Assembly (NCBI GenBank): GCA_022695795.1
Contig: MU404074.1
Coordinates: 372,001 to 436,000, forward strand
DNA length: 64,000 nucleotides
Direction: 5' to 3'
Source: Biscogniauxia marginata
Lineage: Eukaryota; Ascomycota; Sordariomycetes; Xylariales; Xylariaceae
The notes beneath the pieces are model-generated. The model had not been told where the DNA came from. It made no database searches and saw only the letters and a program-made list of their open reading frames with translations. The position numbers and the translations under genes are program-made. Of the stretch, positions 61,703 through 64,000 are shown piece after piece (the first letter of the stretch is position 1; each line of letters begins with the position of its first letter).

Positions 61703-61707
61703 ATATA

Positions 61708-63480
61708 CTCTTTTTTATTAATTATAAAAATTTTCGTTATTTATATTATAATAAGGTAAAAAAGTTTAAAATAATACTTAATTTCTTAATATATTAATAA
61801 ATATATTAAAAATAAAAATAAAAAAAATTTTAAAATGGTTATTAAAGTTATTTTAATAATTAGATACATTTTAAACTTTATTTAAACCTTATTATTTTAT
61901 AGTAAATAAAATGACGGGGTGTTTATTTATTATTATTAAACTATAATAATTTAATCGTTTTAACGTGCTTTATAAGTAAGCTATATAAACAAGTAAATTA
62001 GTTTTTATAATTTTTTTTAGTTTTAATTATTAAAAAATATTTACGCGGCATTAAAATTAATAAATTATTATTATTATTTAAATTATTTTTTAATTTTATA
62101 TTTTAAAAACCGAATATCTTTTTTATATTAAATATTTAGTTTTTTAATGTGTAATTTAAGTTAATTAATTTATAAATAATATATTTATTATTATTATTAA
62201 AACGCGTAAAATTATATTTATATATTTTTTTAAATTAAAAAAATTAAAAAAAATTAACTTACTTATTTTAAAACTTAATAATATTAATAAAAACTCGAAT
62301 AACTCGTGCAATTAAATATAAACGATATTATTTAAAAATAAATTATTATAAATTAACGACACTTTATAATATTCTTTATATAATATTATAAAAGCGAAAT
62401 AATAATATATTTACACGATTAATTATAAAATTAAATACTTAAAAATTTACGTTTTACGAAAAAATAATAATCGTTTAATATATTATTAATTTAAATAATT
62501 AATTATTTCTTTTTCGTTTAAATTACGTTACCGCGATAATAAACTTTTTATTATGTAAACGCGACGCGAGGCGCGTTAAAAAAAACTAAATTTTTAATTT
62601 CGTATAGTAATAAAATCATTATAAACACGTTTAAATAAACGAATTAATTATTAAAAAGCTTTATACAAAAACCTAAATATATATCGAAAATAGTTTAAAT
62701 TAATATGTAAAATAATTACGAAATATAAAATTTTAAAGAAAAATATATATAATTTTAATAAAATAAAATTTATACTTGAAATAATTATTTAAATTAATAT
62801 AATAATAATAAATATAAAACGACATAAATAATTTTAATAAGTTTAATAAAAAATCGAGAATAAATTATAATTATTTAAGTTATTAATATTAATAGTTTTA
62901 TTATGTTATTATTTATTATATTAATTAAAAAAAGTATTTAACTTTATAATATCGCGATAACTTATTATTATTAAAAAGTAAAATTAAAATATTAAATAAT
63001 AACTAAATAATAAATAAATTTAATATAAAATTTATAAAACATTTCGAATTTTATATTAAAAATCGAATATAAAGTTTTAAACGCTTATTAATTTTAAATA
63101 ATTACGAAAGTTATTATTTTATAAAATTCGAAAAATATTATAAAAAACTCGATATTATTACATTTTATATATTTTAATGTCTTAAAAAGTATATAATAAT
63201 TACTTAAAAAACTTAATAAAACGCTATTATTATTACGTTATAAAAAGATTTTTTAATTAATTTTATAAAAATATTTATTATTATAATAATTATTTTAAAT
63301 ATATAAACTAGATTTTATGTAATTAAATTAATTTTTTTAATTTAAAAAAGGTTATTATTATATTACTTTTTTTCGATTTCACTATAAATTAAAATACTTA
63401 TAATAATTCATAAAATATCATTATAATTTAATTTTATTATAAATAAAATTAAAAAGTATTAAAAAAATTCTCTTATAAAC
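61708..63480 (+). mobile_element. RIP-degraded Fot1/pogo-type (Tc1/mariner) DNA transposon
   Basis: Extremely AT-rich, about 1.8 kb, the size of Fot1/Pot2 elements. Transposase motifs can be read: NFNKIKFILEII at 62751-62786, matching the NFDETGFMLG-type first catalytic block with Asp to Asn, Glu to Lys and Gly to Lys; RE*IIII*VINI near 62855, matching a NREW-type block; and NNYESY at 63097-63114 with KFEKYYKKLDIIT after it, the mutated form of a DGHESH block. Frames differ between the blocks, so indels exist besides transitions. Terminal repeats could not be identified, so the ends are simply those left by the flanking LTRs. Confidence 0.65.
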
Positions 63481-63913
63481 TATAACGAACCTCCTTATAT
63501 GTTTCTAGTTAATTAATTTTATAAGTAAGTACGTACTAGGTTTTCTTGTTTTAAAGGTAATAATAAATTAAAATTAGTTTAAGAGATTTATAATATCTTG
63601 TTCATTAAAGAGATTTTAAGGTACTTTTATTATAATATTAAAAAGTGATTATAGTTTTAAATTAATAACTAAAAAATTAAAATAATTAATTAAATATATA
63701 AGAAATTCTAGGTTATTTATATAACTTTTCCTTAAAAGTTAAATCCATTATTTTCCTTAATTATTTTATATGAATTTATCGTGATTTAGTTATACCTAGA
63801 TTATAATAAATCTTACCTTTAGTTAGTTTAAGTAATTACCCGAAGTTATTTTATTATTAGTTTATAAACCCCTTATTAAAAGTCCCTTTTTTAGTTTTAA
63901 GTAGGTTATAATA
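63481..63913 (-). repeat. 3' LTR of a minus-strand gypsy element, related to the solo LTR
   Basis: Reverse complement of an LTR of the same family as 61293-61702: on the minus strand it starts TATTATAACCTAC, includes AAGGGACTTTTAATAAGGGG, and ends AGGAGGTTCGTTATA. On the minus strand it is preceded by a purine run, as a 3' LTR should be. Confidence 0.75.
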
Positions 63914-64000
63914 CTATTCTTCCTCTTTTAAGATCTTTATCTTAAAAATAAATAAATAAGTAAGCCCCGTTCTTTTATTATAAAGTTTACTTTTTTTCTT
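63914..64000 (-). mobile_element. Edge of a minus-strand gypsy element running off the window
   Basis: Reading the minus strand towards the LTR, the sequence ends AAAAGAGGAAGAATAG, a polypurine tract touching the LTR start at 63913. The remaining bases would be the 3' internal region of the element, whose body lies beyond 64000. RIP-level AT content continues to the edge. Confidence 0.55.

Noticed and set aside
61293..63913. A single transposon with ~400-bp terminal inverted repeats
   Set aside because: The arms are LTRs of a gypsy family with LTR-type ends; one has its own possible target duplication and the other a polypurine tract, so separate insertions explain it better.

Overview
The window looks like nuclear chromosomal DNA of a filamentous ascomycete (Pezizomycotina). 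Most genes have several short introns (about 50-130 nt) with GT..AG ends and CTAAC/TACTAAC-like branch sites. The gene set is typically fungal: AA9 polysaccharide monooxygenase, Zn2Cys6 factor, MFS carriers, Ku70, Bud23, ferrochelatase, Svp26. Two AT-rich blocks carry transposons degraded by C-to-T and G-to-A transitions, the signature of repeat-induced point mutation (RIP). The species cannot be fixed from the sequence; a sordariomycete-like lineage is only a guess.

Layout. 1-12.6 kb: an NmrA-like partial gene, an AA9 LPMO, a SET-domain protein, a RidA-family protein beside the relic of an ABCA-type transporter, the SVP26 and BUD23 homologues head to head, an orphan gene, and a small secreted Cys-rich protein. 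14.1-21.6 kb: one complete but RIP-destroyed Ty3/gypsy chromovirus with 409-bp LTRs, an exact TATTG target duplication, and the ghost of an extra antisense ORF between the chromodomain and the 3' LTR. 22.5-24.1 kb: a G-patch protein. 24.1-27.5 kb: gene-free, with two tRNA-like relics and microsatellites. 27.5-34.6 kb: a compact accessory locus of two long helical proteins flanking a chymotrypsin-fold serine protease. 36.7-44.5 kb: a Zn2Cys6 protein, KU70 and HEM15. 45.9-51 kb: two unrelated MFS transporters. 53-60.7 kb: a 77-residue Cys-rich ORF, guanine deaminase, a long gene-poor stretch and a ribonuclease H-like gene. 61.3-64 kb: a second RIP block with a solo LTR, a Fot1/pogo-type transposase relic, and the 3' LTR of a further minus-strand gypsy element that runs off the window.

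Most recognised genes are independent housekeeping or metabolic functions (DNA end joining, rRNA methylation, haem synthesis, purine salvage, early secretory pathway) rather than a pathway. The one grouping that looks like a functional unit is the helical protein/serine protease/helical protein trio. No secondary-metabolite cluster, CRISPR array or clear intact tRNA was seen. Gene models were made by reading splice signals by eye; exon coordinates are given in each entry.
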